NCBI RefSeq assembly: GCF_034930985.1
Contig: NZ_JAYGIM010000006.1
Location: 62,001 to 126,000 of the forward strand
Direction: 5' to 3'
Length of the DNA stretch: 64,000 nucleotides
Source: Arcicella lustrica
Lineage (GTDB): Bacteria; Bacteroidota; Bacteroidia; Cytophagales; Spirosomataceae
Each line of letters begins with the position of its first letter. Position 1 is the stretch's first letter. Below the pieces are notes generated by a model. That model was given only the letters and a program-made list of their open reading frames with translations, made no database searches and was not told the DNA's origin. Of this stretch, positions 1 through 8,341 are shown piece after piece. A program made the translations under genes and the position numbers.

Positions 1-1206
1 TCATTGTATCAAACCATTGCACGTTGTAATCAGGTTACTTCAAACATTGATAAAGTAACTTTTACTACACCAGAAAATAAGGGAATTTACAATGCAGAAG
101 TGAAATTTGTTCGTGCCATGATTTACTTTCATTTGGTAAGAAAATGGGGAGATGTACCATTGGTTACAAAGCAATTAAATTCAACCGACGATGTAATTGC
201 GAATACTTTCCGTGAGAAAAAAGAGAAAGTTTATGAACAAATTATTGCTGATTTGAAAGAAGCCGTAGCCAGTGGTTTACCGAATCATCAACCTGTTACA
301 GAAAAAGGTAGAGTATCAAAAGCGGCAGCCAATGCTTTGTTAGGACAAGTATATTTAACGATGGCAACTACTTTAGACCAAGCCAATCGTGCTAGTAATT
401 TAGCGAATGCAAAAACGTATTTGACGGCAGCTTATAACATGAAAACCTTTACAGATTTAAAGGATATTCCATATACTGATGTATTTGATGTGACTAAAAA
501 ATCGACGAATGCAGAAATCATTTTCCAGATTGTTAGCAAACAAGGCGATATCACCTATTCATCTTCAATCGCTGCGAATAACCAAGCAAAAGGTGAAACA
601 ACGAATTCACTAAAACCAAGTAATAGCGTAGGTGGAAATGTAAAACAAGATTTAGTGAAAGAATACGAAAGTAATGATTTGCGTAAGGATTTCTCGATAA
701 AATATGCGAATGATGCTACCGTAAAAGATTGGTACATTACTAAATTCAGAGATGTAAGTGCTTTGGCAAGTGCAAATGGTTATGGCGGAAATGATTGGCC
801 TTTAATCAGATATGCCGATGTGATTTTGATGTTGGCAGAAGTAAATATGTATTTGGGCGATGAAACGACTGCAATTCAATTCTTGAACCAAGTGCGTGAA
901 AGAGCTAAATTACCTACTTATGAAGCGATGAAAAATAATCCAGAATACGCTACAAAGTATCCAACCTTGAAATTAGCTATTCTTCATGAACGCAGAGTTG
1001 AATTAGCTTTTGAACATCACCGTTGGTTTGATTTACTTCGTTTCTTTACGCCAACAGAATTGGTTACTTATATTCAAAGTAAGTCACAGTCAGACTATGG
1101 AACAGCTAAAGTATCAAACTTTGGTTTGAAAGATTATCTTTTCCCAATTCCATTTGATGAATACAAATTGAATCCAGAGAAAATGTATCAGAATACGGGA
1201 TATTAG
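1..1206 (+). CDS. SusD/RagB-family outer membrane nutrient-binding protein, 3' part
   Basis: Only the last 401 codons are present; the start and the lipoprotein signal lie left of the window. SusD-type lipoproteins sit on the cell surface over a SusC TonB-dependent pore and hold the ligand. The C-terminal RagB/SusD pattern is clear: an R-Y-A-D-V-I-L-M-L-A-E helix around position 810-840, then LNQVRERA, ERRVELAFEHHRWFDLLR, and the terminal LFPIPFDEYKLNPEKMYQNTGY-like ending that closes most family members. Its SusC partner would be expected just upstream, outside the window. Substrate cannot be told. A strong bidirectional terminator follows. Confidence 0.93.
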   Translation, partial: SLYQTIARCNQVTSNIDKVTFTTPENKGIYNAEVKFVRAMIYFHLVRKWGDVPLVTKQLNSTDDVIANTFREKKEKVYEQIIADLKEAVASGLPNHQPVTEKGRVSKAAANALLGQVYLTMATTLDQANRASNLANAKTYLTAAYNMKTFTDLKDIPYTDVFDVTKKSTNAEIIFQIVSKQGDITYSSSIAANNQAKGETTNSLKPSNSVGGNVKQDLVKEYESNDLRKDFSIKYANDATVKDWYITKFRDVSALASANGYGGNDWPLIRYADVILMLAEVNMYLGDETTAIQFLNQVRERAKLPTYEAMKNNPEYATKYPTLKLAILHERRVELAFEHHRWFDLLRFFTPTELVTYIQSKSQSDYGTAKVSNFGLKDYLFPIPFDEYKLNPEKMYQNTGY

Positions 1207-1213
1207 AAAAAGC

Positions 1214-1250
1214 AAAGCAGCTCAGCCAAACGAAACGGCTGAGCTGTTTT
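1214..1250. terminator. Bidirectional intrinsic terminator between convergent genes
   Basis: A perfect 10-bp inverted repeat (CAGCTCAGCC at 1218-1227 and its complement at 1237-1246) with a 9-nt loop is flanked by AAA on the left and TTTT on the right. It lies between the stop of the SusD gene on the plus strand and the stop of the TolC gene on the minus strand and can serve both. Confidence 0.85.
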
Positions 1251-1277
1251 ACTTCAATACAAATCCTAAAATACTTG

Positions 1278-2696
1278 TTATTTCCATCCACCACCTAGCG
1301 AACGATATAAATCTACATCAGCTTCTAGTCTGGCTTTTTTCAAGGAAACTAATTCTAATTCACTTTGTAGTAAATTACTTTGAGCAGTAATTACCTCTAA
1401 ATAATTAGCCATACCACTTTTAAACAACATGTCTGCATTGCTAATAGCTTGTTGTAATGTTGTTACCCTTAATGAAAGCTTCGTGTTTTGCTCTTCTATT
1501 TTTTGTATTTTAATCAAAGCATCCGAGACTTCTGAAGTTGCAATTAAAACAGATTGACGGAAACCAATAACGGCTTTCTCTCTTTGTACTTTGGCTATTT
1601 CATACTGAGTACTCAATTTTTTGCCATTTAGTAAAGGTTGAGTAATTCCACCCGCAACGACTCCGAATAAGGAAGTAGGAAGCGAAAACCAATTACTTGC
1701 TTCAAAGGCATTCAAGCCACCAGTTGCGGTAATTGTCAATGAGGGATATAGGCTTGCTTTTGTAATGCCAACTTTTGCATTCGCTTCTTGCAATAGCAAT
1801 TCCGCATTTTTGACATCTGGTCTTCTGCTAACCAAAGCAGATGGTACACCTACTGAAAGTTGGTTTTTAGATTCAATAGCATTCAACATCACTTTGCGTT
1901 CAACAGCTTTTGGGAAACCTCCTGTTAATACACTTAAAGCATTTTCTTGAATAACGATATTTTGTTCTAACAAGGGAATCAATTGAGCAGCCACTAACCT
2001 TTGTGCTTCTGCCTGCTGTTTGCCTAGTAATGAAACTTGACCTGATTCAAACTGAAGATTAATCATAAAGATAGTTTTATCATTTAATTCCAGATTCTTT
2101 TTAGCAATTTTCACTTGCGCATCCAACATCAGTAAAGTATAAAAGCCTTTTGAAACAGCGGCTACAATGGTAGTTTGTAAAGCCTTTTTAGCTTCTTCTG
2201 ATTGAGCATATTGTGCGAGGGTAGTTTTCGTTTGATTACGAATTTTTCCCCAGATGTCTGCCTCCCAAGATAAACTTGCTGCTGTAGTAAAATCTTCTAT
2301 ATGTTCCTTTTTCAAAAATTGATTCAAACTAATTCCATTCAAACTATTGTTTGAAGGATTAGTAGAATTTGAAGTAATCTGAAGATTCAAATTAGGAATA
2401 TTATTAAACTTAGCCTGTTTTAATTGTAACTGAGCGATGTCGATATTTTTCTGAGCAACCAACAAGTCATTATTACGATGAATGGCACTATCAATTAATT
2501 TTTGTAAAGTAGTTTCTGTAAAAAACGTTTTCCAGTTTAAATCTGCTACGCTAGTAGTACTATCTGAAAGGCTTACATCTCTGAAAGTAACAGGAACAGC
2601 ATCTTCTGGGATTTTAACGTCTTTTGAAACCTTGCAAGAAATGATGCTTGTCGATAATAATAGCATTATCGACAAGGTTTTTATATGATTTTTCAT
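1278..2696 (-). CDS. TolC/NodT-family outer membrane efflux lipoprotein
   Basis: Outer membrane channel of a tripartite RND efflux pump. The first 21 residues form a lipoprotein signal ending in SIISC, so Cys21 is the probable lipidation site. The remaining 450 residues show the two repeated OEP domains, with the typical repeat signatures SWEADIWGKIRNQ (first half) and the second-half region SLYPSLTITATGG followed by LLNGKKLSTQYEIAK. Length (472 aa) is normal. It is the last gene of a three-gene minus-strand operon (adaptor, pump, channel), 7 bp after the pump gene. A 12-bp perfect hairpin lies in its signal-peptide codons (see separate entry). Substrates unknown. Confidence 0.93.
   Translation of the reverse strand: MKNHIKTLSIMLLLSTSIISCKVSKDVKIPEDAVPVTFRDVSLSDSTTSVADLNWKTFFTETTLQKLIDSAIHRNNDLLVAQKNIDIAQLQLKQAKFNNIPNLNLQITSNSTNPSNNSLNGISLNQFLKKEHIEDFTTAASLSWEADIWGKIRNQTKTTLAQYAQSEEAKKALQTTIVAAVSKGFYTLLMLDAQVKIAKKNLELNDKTIFMINLQFESGQVSLLGKQQAEAQRLVAAQLIPLLEQNIVIQENALSVLTGGFPKAVERKVMLNAIESKNQLSVGVPSALVSRRPDVKNAELLLQEANAKVGITKASLYPSLTITATGGLNAFEASNWFSLPTSLFGVVAGGITQPLLNGKKLSTQYEIAKVQREKAVIGFRQSVLIATSEVSDALIKIQKIEEQNTKLSLRVTTLQQAISNADMLFKSGMANYLEVITAQSNLLQSELELVSLKKARLEADVDLYRSLGGGWK
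2647..2676 (-). other. Perfect 12-bp hairpin inside the start of the TolC coding region
   Basis: CTTGTCGATAAT at 2647-2658 is exactly complementary to ATTATCGACAAG at 2665-2676 with a 6-nt loop. In the mRNA it falls at codons 7-17 of the channel gene, just 20 nt past its start codon and about 30 nt past the pump stop codon. It could damp translation of the third gene or stabilise the upstream message; it has no U-tract, so it is not a normal terminator. Confidence 0.5.
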
Positions 2697-2703
2697 TGTA
2701 TGC

Positions 2704-5700
2704 TTAATTATAAGCAGCGACTAAATCTTCATGAATGATAGAATTAATCTCTGGTTTTTTTCTAGAAATTTTTTCGTGTAAGTATTGAAAAATAACAAAT
2801 AACACTGGAATGATAAATAAGCCTAAGACTACTCCAGAAATCATTCCGCCTGCAGCACCAATACTAATAGAATGGTTACCTTGAGCCGAAGGACCTTTGG
2901 CATCCATCATCGGAATTAAGCCGACTACAAAAGCTAGGGAGGTCATAATAATTGGTCTTAAACGAAGTTTTGCTGCTTCTATTGATGCAGCAACGAGTTT
3001 CTTGCCTGCTTTTCTTCGTTGTAAAGCGAACTCTATAATCAGGATAGCATTTTTAGCCAACAGACCAATCAACATCACCAAGGCCACTTGTACATAAATA
3101 TTGTTTTCAATGCCTTTCAAACCTATTGCTACAAATACGCCAAATATCCCTGTAGGTATTGATAGAATAACAGCAAAAGGTAGAATGTAACTTTCGTATT
3201 GAGCCGCCAATAAGAAATAGATGAATAACAATGAAAGCATAAAGATGATAGTAGATTGTCCCCCCGAAGAAAGTTCTTCTTTGGTCATACCTGAAAATTC
3301 AAAAGTATAACCTGTTGGTAGATGTTGCTTTGCTACTTGTTCTACAGCAAGGATAGCATCTCCAGAACTATAACCCGGTTTGGCAATGGCATTTACACCA
3401 ATTGAATTAAAAAGGTTATAACGAGAAGCCGTTTCTGGTCCGTAAACACGTTTTAACTTTACTAGTGTATTAATGGGCACCATATTACCTAATCTATTCT
3501 TCACAAAAATACCGTCCATTGCAGAGATTTCAGTTCTCGCATTCTTTTCTGCCTGCACCATTACTCTGTAGTATTTCCCAAATCTATTAAAGTCTGATGC
3601 TTGAGCACTACCAAAATATGCTTGCATTGTTTGAAGAATATCCTTTACGCTTACACCTAGTTGTTCAGCTTTTACATCATCTACTTCCATATCGTACTGT
3701 GGATAGTCTGCTTTGAAAGCAGTAAAGGCAAATGCGATTTCTGGTCGTTTCATCAATTCGCCAAGGAATTTATTGCCAACTTCACTAAATTTAACAAGAC
3801 TACCACCAGTTTTATCTTGTAATACTAAATCCAGACCATCAACATTACTAAAACCCGGAACGGTAGGGAAAGTAAAGACAAAGAAATTAGCTCCTTTGAT
3901 ACCACTAAGCTTTTGTCTTACTTCATTCATAATCTCATTAATGTCTGTTACGGCACCTCTTTCTTTGGCAGGTTTTAATAAGACAAAAGCAACACCTGAC
4001 GAAGGGCTTGAAGATTGAGTAAGGATATTAAAGCCCGAAAGTCCCATCAAAGTTTTTTTAGATTCCATCGTCCCCAATACAGTTTCAGCTTGATGAATTA
4101 CATTTGTGGTTCTTTCTAACGATGCACCAGCAGGCATTGATAGCGATATGGCTATAAACCCTTGGTCTTCAGAGGGAATAAAACCTGTCGGAGTTCTTTT
4201 TACCATCACGATGGTCGCAGCGATAACTACTACTAATCCACCAATACTTAGCCATTTGTTTCTTACCAAAAAATATAGACTTCTTACATAATTATTAGTA
4301 AGCTTATCGAATCCTTTGTTAAAGCCAATAAAAAACTTCTCCTTAAAACTAGCTTTTTCATGACCACCTTGGTGGGAATGATTGGCTTTTAAAAATAAGG
4401 CTGCTAAGGCTGGACTCAATGTTAAGGCATTGATAGCCGATATAACAATGGCAATGGCCAATGTAAAAGCAAACTGACGGTAGAAAACCCCTGTTGAGCC
4501 ACTCATAAAACCAACAGGTAGAAATACCGCCGACATTACGAGCGTAATTGAAATGATGGCACCCGTAATTTCACTCATAGCCGAAGTAGTAGCCGCTTTC
4601 GGAGGAAGTAGTCGATGTTCCATTTTAGCATGAACAGCCTCTACTACCACAATGGCATCATCCACCACAATACCAATCGCTAGTACTAAAGCAAATAAAG
4701 TAAGAAGGTTAATAGAGAAACCAAAGAGCGACATAAAGAAGAATGTCCCTAAAATAGCCACTGGCACTGCAATAGCAGGAATAAGCGTTGAACGAAAATC
4801 TTGTAAGAAAATAAATACTACAATGAAAACTAAGATAAAGGCTTCAATCAGCGTAGAGATTACTTGGTCAATAGATTGATCTAAAGAGTCTTTGGTATTG
4901 TACAAGATAAGATGTTTTACACCTTTAGGAAAGTCTTTAGATGCCTTCTCCATTAGTTTGGCTATCTCAATCTGGATTTCATTCGCATTAGAACCTGCCA
5001 ATTGCATGGTAGCAATATTAATACCTTGCTTGCCATTTACTCTTGTAAAGTTTCCATAAGTATAGGCTCCAAATTCAATCTTCGCAACATCTTTTAAACG
5101 CAATACTGAACCATCTGCATTAGAGCGAATCACGATGTTTTCATATTCGGCAGGTTTATTTAGTTTCCCCTTGTATTTAATTACATATTCAAAAGACTCC
5201 TTGCTACTTTCTCCAAATTTTCCTGGGGCCGCCTCTAGGTTTTTATCCTGAATGGCTGCCATTACTTCTTTTGGAGTAAGGTTATAGCTAGTCATTTGAG
5301 TAGGATTCAGCCATACACGCATTGAATAGTCTTTATTTCCTCCGAAAATCATGGATTGTCCTACGCCGGGAATCCTTTTAATTGCTGGAATGATATTAAT
5401 CTGAGCATAGTTGGCTAAAAATGTCTGGTCATATGTTTTTTCATCTTCGGAATACATATCAACTACCATCATCAAACTATTTTGTTGTTTGGCAGTAGTA
5501 ATACCCGCTTGCACAACTTCTGCAGGTAACTGACTAGTAGCTTGTGCTACACGGTTTTGTACATTTACGGCTGCTTGGTCAGGATTGGTTCCTAATTTAA
5601 AGAACACCGTGATGACTAATGAACCATCATTACTGGCGGTTGAACTCATGTAACTCATGTTTTCTACACCATTGATTGATTCTTCGAGTGAAGGAGCAAC

Positions 5701-5880
5701 TGAACGCAATACTGTTTCCGCATTTGCACCCGGATACATTGCCATTACCTGTACTGCTGGCGGAGCAATATCAGGAAATTGTTGTAATGGTAATTTAGCA
5801 AGGCCTAAAACACCTAGGATTACCAATAGGATGGATATGACAGTTGCCAACACTGGCCTGTCTATAAATTTCTTAAACAT
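2704..5880 (-). CDS. RND efflux pump, HAE1 (AcrB-like) family
   Basis: Inner membrane proton-driven drug/metabolite pump, 1058 aa, full length for the family. The first residues FKKFIDRPVLA give the usual cytoplasmic start and TM1. The proton-relay pair falls at Asp407-Asp408 (IGIVVDDAIVVVEAV), the same numbering as E. coli AcrB. The FIPSEDQGF motif after TM7 and a second porter half follow, then TM8-12 with AILIIEFA. It is flanked by the adaptor gene (24 bp upstream) and TolC (7 bp downstream), so one transcript is likely. Likely controlled by the TetR repressor encoded next to the operon. Substrate specificity cannot be read from the sequence. Confidence 0.97.
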   Translation of the reverse strand: MFKKFIDRPVLATVISILLVILGVLGLAKLPLQQFPDIAPPAVQVMAMYPGANAETVLRSVAPSLEESINGVENMSYMSSTASNDGSLVITVFFKLGTNPDQAAVNVQNRVAQATSQLPAEVVQAGITTAKQQNSLMMVVDMYSEDEKTYDQTFLANYAQINIIPAIKRIPGVGQSMIFGGNKDYSMRVWLNPTQMTSYNLTPKEVMAAIQDKNLEAAPGKFGESSKESFEYVIKYKGKLNKPAEYENIVIRSNADGSVLRLKDVAKIEFGAYTYGNFTRVNGKQGINIATMQLAGSNANEIQIEIAKLMEKASKDFPKGVKHLILYNTKDSLDQSIDQVISTLIEAFILVFIVVFIFLQDFRSTLIPAIAVPVAILGTFFFMSLFGFSINLLTLFALVLAIGIVVDDAIVVVEAVHAKMEHRLLPPKAATTSAMSEITGAIISITLVMSAVFLPVGFMSGSTGVFYRQFAFTLAIAIVISAINALTLSPALAALFLKANHSHQGGHEKASFKEKFFIGFNKGFDKLTNNYVRSLYFLVRNKWLSIGGLVVVIAATIVMVKRTPTGFIPSEDQGFIAISLSMPAGASLERTTNVIHQAETVLGTMESKKTLMGLSGFNILTQSSSPSSGVAFVLLKPAKERGAVTDINEIMNEVRQKLSGIKGANFFVFTFPTVPGFSNVDGLDLVLQDKTGGSLVKFSEVGNKFLGELMKRPEIAFAFTAFKADYPQYDMEVDDVKAEQLGVSVKDILQTMQAYFGSAQASDFNRFGKYYRVMVQAEKNARTEISAMDGIFVKNRLGNMVPINTLVKLKRVYGPETASRYNLFNSIGVNAIAKPGYSSGDAILAVEQVAKQHLPTGYTFEFSGMTKEELSSGGQSTIIFMLSLLFIYFLLAAQYESYILPFAVILSIPTGIFGVFVAIGLKGIENNIYVQVALVMLIGLLAKNAILIIEFALQRRKAGKKLVAASIEAAKLRLRPIIMTSLAFVVGLIPMMDAKGPSAQGNHSISIGAAGGMISGVVLGLFIIPVLFVIFQYLHEKISRKKPEINSIIHEDLVAAYN

Positions 5881-5904
5881 AATGGATATTGAATAACTTG
5901 TGAA

Positions 5905-7035
5905 TTAGTTTTTTGCAACTTCTTTATCAGTATTTTCAGGCGCAATGATAGTGCCTTCTTGCAAATTTTCGAAACCTTTGAATACAATTCTATTCCCGTC
6001 TTTTATGCCTTCTTTTACTAAATAATTGGTTCCACTTTTTCCAGCAATTGTGATGGGCTGTTTGCTTACTTTATTACTTTTATCAACCGTAAAAACAAAT
6101 ATTTTATCTTGTATTTCGATAGTTGCTTCTTGAGGAATCAACAAGGCATTTTCATGCTGAACGCTCAGATTTACTTTGCCTGTATTACCCGAACGAAGCA
6201 ATCCTTTTGTATTTGGAAAAGTCGCACGTAAGGCAATAGCACCTGTATTTTTATCAAATTGCCCATCTATCATATCAATTCTTCCCTTTTCAGAATACAC
6301 AGAATTATCTGGAAGTATTAACGAAACTGGCGGAAGGTTTTTGATTTTATCACTGATTGAAAAGCCTTCATATTGTGATTTAAAGGCGATAAAATCACTT
6401 TCACCCAATGAGAAATATACATGAACTTCATGAACATCCGAAAGTTGGGTCAACGCTTCAATATCAGCAGACGAGACCAAACTACCTTGCTTTTTAGGAA
6501 GTCTTCCGATAAAACCGCTTACTGGAGCTTTAATCAAAGTATAACCTAAGTTGATTTCAGCAGTATTTACTATCGCTTTGGCTTGAGCAATATTGGCTAA
6601 AGCTGTTTTATAATTGGCTTGTGCTGTTTTCAATTGATATTCAGAAACAACTTTGTTTTGTACCAATGGGCTTAATTTATCTACTTCCAGTTGGGCATTG
6701 ATAGCGGCCGACTCAGCGGCATGAAGGCTAGCAATAGCGCTATTTAGTTGCGCACGGAAAGGTAAATCATTGATTTTGAAAAGGGACTGACCTTTGTTTA
6801 CATATACGCCTTCGTCAACAAATACTTTTTCTAAATTTCCACTTATTTGTGGGCGAATTTCAACATTTACTGCTCCTTGAATGGAAGCAGGATATTCAGA
6901 AATAGTTAGTGCTGATGTACTGTTAATGTTGATAACAGGTAATGAAGGAGCGGTAACGGTCTGGACTATAGGTTTCTTTTCTGAACAAGCAGATAAAGTA
7001 TAAAGGATTAATACACCTAAGAATATATTCTTCAT
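5905..7035 (-). CDS. RND efflux periplasmic adaptor (membrane fusion) lipoprotein
   Basis: Links pump and TolC across the periplasm. Residues 1-17 are a lipoprotein signal ending LSAC (Cys17). The lipoyl-like half VEIRPQISGNLEKVFVDEG, a coiled-coil hairpin (roughly 100-160), the second lipoyl half TLIKAPVSGFIGRLP and the beta-barrel region follow in the usual HlyD_D23/RND-MFP order. 376 aa is typical. First gene of the operon; the 361-bp upstream region carries two copies of a palindrome that recurs before the tetR gene, which points to repression by that regulator. Confidence 0.95.
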   Translation of the reverse strand: MKNIFLGVLILYTLSACSEKKPIVQTVTAPSLPVININSTSALTISEYPASIQGAVNVEIRPQISGNLEKVFVDEGVYVNKGQSLFKINDLPFRAQLNSAIASLHAAESAAINAQLEVDKLSPLVQNKVVSEYQLKTAQANYKTALANIAQAKAIVNTAEINLGYTLIKAPVSGFIGRLPKKQGSLVSSADIEALTQLSDVHEVHVYFSLGESDFIAFKSQYEGFSISDKIKNLPPVSLILPDNSVYSEKGRIDMIDGQFDKNTGAIALRATFPNTKGLLRSGNTGKVNLSVQHENALLIPQEATIEIQDKIFVFTVDKSNKVSKQPITIAGKSGTNYLVKEGIKDGNRIVFKGFENLQEGTIIAPENTDKEVAKN

Positions 7036-7201
7036 GACTAATTTGATTTGTTAAAATGAATTGACTTAATGTAATTTTTAAAAACTTTGTTTTAATTGTT
7101 TGTAGTGCATTTGCCTTGAAATACATTACTGCTGTGTTTAGGATGTTGATTCATAAGGATTATTTAGTTTAAAATTTGAGGGAATTTAATCTTAATTAAT
7201 T

Positions 7202-7218
7202 ATTTAACAGTGTTAAGT
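7202..7218. promoter_or_regulatory. TetR operator candidate, copy 1
   Basis: ATTTAACAGTGTTAAGT is a 17-bp palindrome centred on G with one mismatch. It shares the core TTTAAC-N3-GTTA with the copies at 7296 and 8007, and lies upstream of the efflux operon. Confidence 0.7.
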
Positions 7219-7295
7219 AATAATTCAAAAAAATATTGTCGCTTATTATATAAAATCAATATTGAATATTTTTAGTTCATTAATGAGAATAAATA

Positions 7296-7312
7296 ATTTA
7301 ACAGTGTTAAAT
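7296..7312. promoter_or_regulatory. TetR operator candidate, copy 2 (perfect palindrome)
   Basis: ATTTAACAGTGTTAAAT is a perfect 17-bp palindrome centred on G7304. It lies between the efflux operon and the 3' end of the tetR gene. The flanking AAATA on the left is shared with copy 3. Confidence 0.75.
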
Positions 7313-7396
7313 AAAATACTTCAAGAAAAATAACGGATGAAGAAAATTTAAATCATTAAGCCAATTGCTCGAATTTTTTGAAAATGAAATTTGAGA

Positions 7397-7990
7397 TTAA
7401 TTTAACGACCTTGTAATTCCAATAATGGCGTCTTTTAATATTTGAAGATTCATGTCGTTCGGCAAACCATTTCCAACCAAATTGATTGAAATCAGACCAT
7501 GAACCACAGAGTAATAAGTATAATATTTCTGACAAATAGTATCATCATCAGCATTTTTATCACCCATTACTTCAATAATTGTTTCAGTAAACAAGTCATA
7601 AGGTGTTTGTACTTCTGGAAATGCTACCATGTGGCAGGTTGTCATTTCAACCCCAAACATTAATTGGTACATTTCTTTGTTTTCGAAAGCAAAGTTCCAG
7701 TAAGCCAACCACATAGCTTCCAATTGTTCAGTTGGATTCTCTTTACTTTGTTTTGCTGAAATTAAATCTTTATTAAGAACTAAATAACCTTGTTTGGTTA
7801 ATTCTTGAAGGATTGCTTCTTTATTGGCAAAGTACTCATAAATAATAGGAGCAGTATATTCTATGGCATCAGCAATTTTTCGTAAACTCAAGCCCTGCCA
7901 TCCTTCTTCCTTCACAATTTTACATGCTGCATCTAATATATTATTGCGGGTTTCTTCCTTTAACCTTAATATCCTGTCCTTACTTGCCAT
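7397..7990 (-). CDS. TetR-family transcriptional repressor of the adjacent efflux operon
   Basis: 197 aa. The N-terminal helix-turn-helix is clear: TRNNILDAACKIVKEEGWQGLSLRKIADA followed by APIIYEYFANKEAILQEL (residues 15-62). The C-terminal half is an all-helical ligand-binding/dimer domain of the WHG type (AMWLAYWNFAFENKEMYQLMFG). It is transcribed in the same direction as the efflux genes but separated by 361 bp. Operator-like palindromes lie upstream of both this gene (8007-8023) and the efflux operon, so autorepression and repression of the pump are likely. The inducer is unknown. Confidence 0.93.
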   Translation of the reverse strand: MASKDRILRLKEETRNNILDAACKIVKEEGWQGLSLRKIADAIEYTAPIIYEYFANKEAILQELTKQGYLVLNKDLISAKQSKENPTEQLEAMWLAYWNFAFENKEMYQLMFGVEMTTCHMVAFPEVQTPYDLFTETIIEVMGDKNADDDTICQKYYTYYSVVHGLISINLVGNGLPNDMNLQILKDAIIGITRSLN

Positions 7991-8341
7991 TTCTATAAAA
8001 TAAATAATTTAACGCTGTTAGATAATATTAAAAGCATTTTGTTTAGAGATGTAAATTTAACATGATTTTATTTGTATGATGTATAAACTTACAAAATAGA
8101 AAAAAAGTTTACACTGATAAAAATAATAAGACAAAGACGGACACCAAAGCTGTAACAGTAAAAAAGGGAATGAAACGACTTTTGTTTTAAGTAAAAGTTT
8201 TTCAAATAGATTTTAGGTAATGGATTATCAGTGTTCCCTATAATTCCCAATACAAAAGTTATATTACTTTTCTAAATTGCGAACCATTTTTTAGTAAAAA
8301 ATACCTCATCCTTTTATCAAATGAATCGCTAAATTTTAAAG
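7991..8341. promoter_or_regulatory. Divergent control region between tetR and a TonB-type receptor
   Basis: A 351-bp AT-rich gap with one palindromic operator near the tetR start (8007-8023). I see no gene and no strong promoter elsewhere in it. Confidence 0.4.
8007..8023. promoter_or_regulatory. TetR operator candidate, copy 3
   Basis: ATTTAACGCTGTTAGAT, 17 bp, starts 16 bp upstream of the tetR start codon. It keeps the half-sites of copies 1 and 2 (TTTAAC and GTTA) with a changed centre, and shares the 5-bp left flank of copy 2, suggesting autoregulation. Confidence 0.7.

Larger units (their letters stand above)
7036..7396 (-). promoter_or_regulatory. Control region of the RND efflux operon
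   Basis: This 361-bp AT-rich gap holds no credible gene. It contains two 17-bp operator-like palindromes (7202-7218 and 7296-7312) upstream of the adaptor gene. I could not place a convincing -33/-7 promoter. Confidence 0.5.

Noticed and set aside
8007..8023. Partial match of CTATAAAATAAATAA (7993 region) to the CTAT-N7-ATAG motif
   Set aside because: Only the left half-site is right, and it lies in the tetR control region with a different palindrome family.
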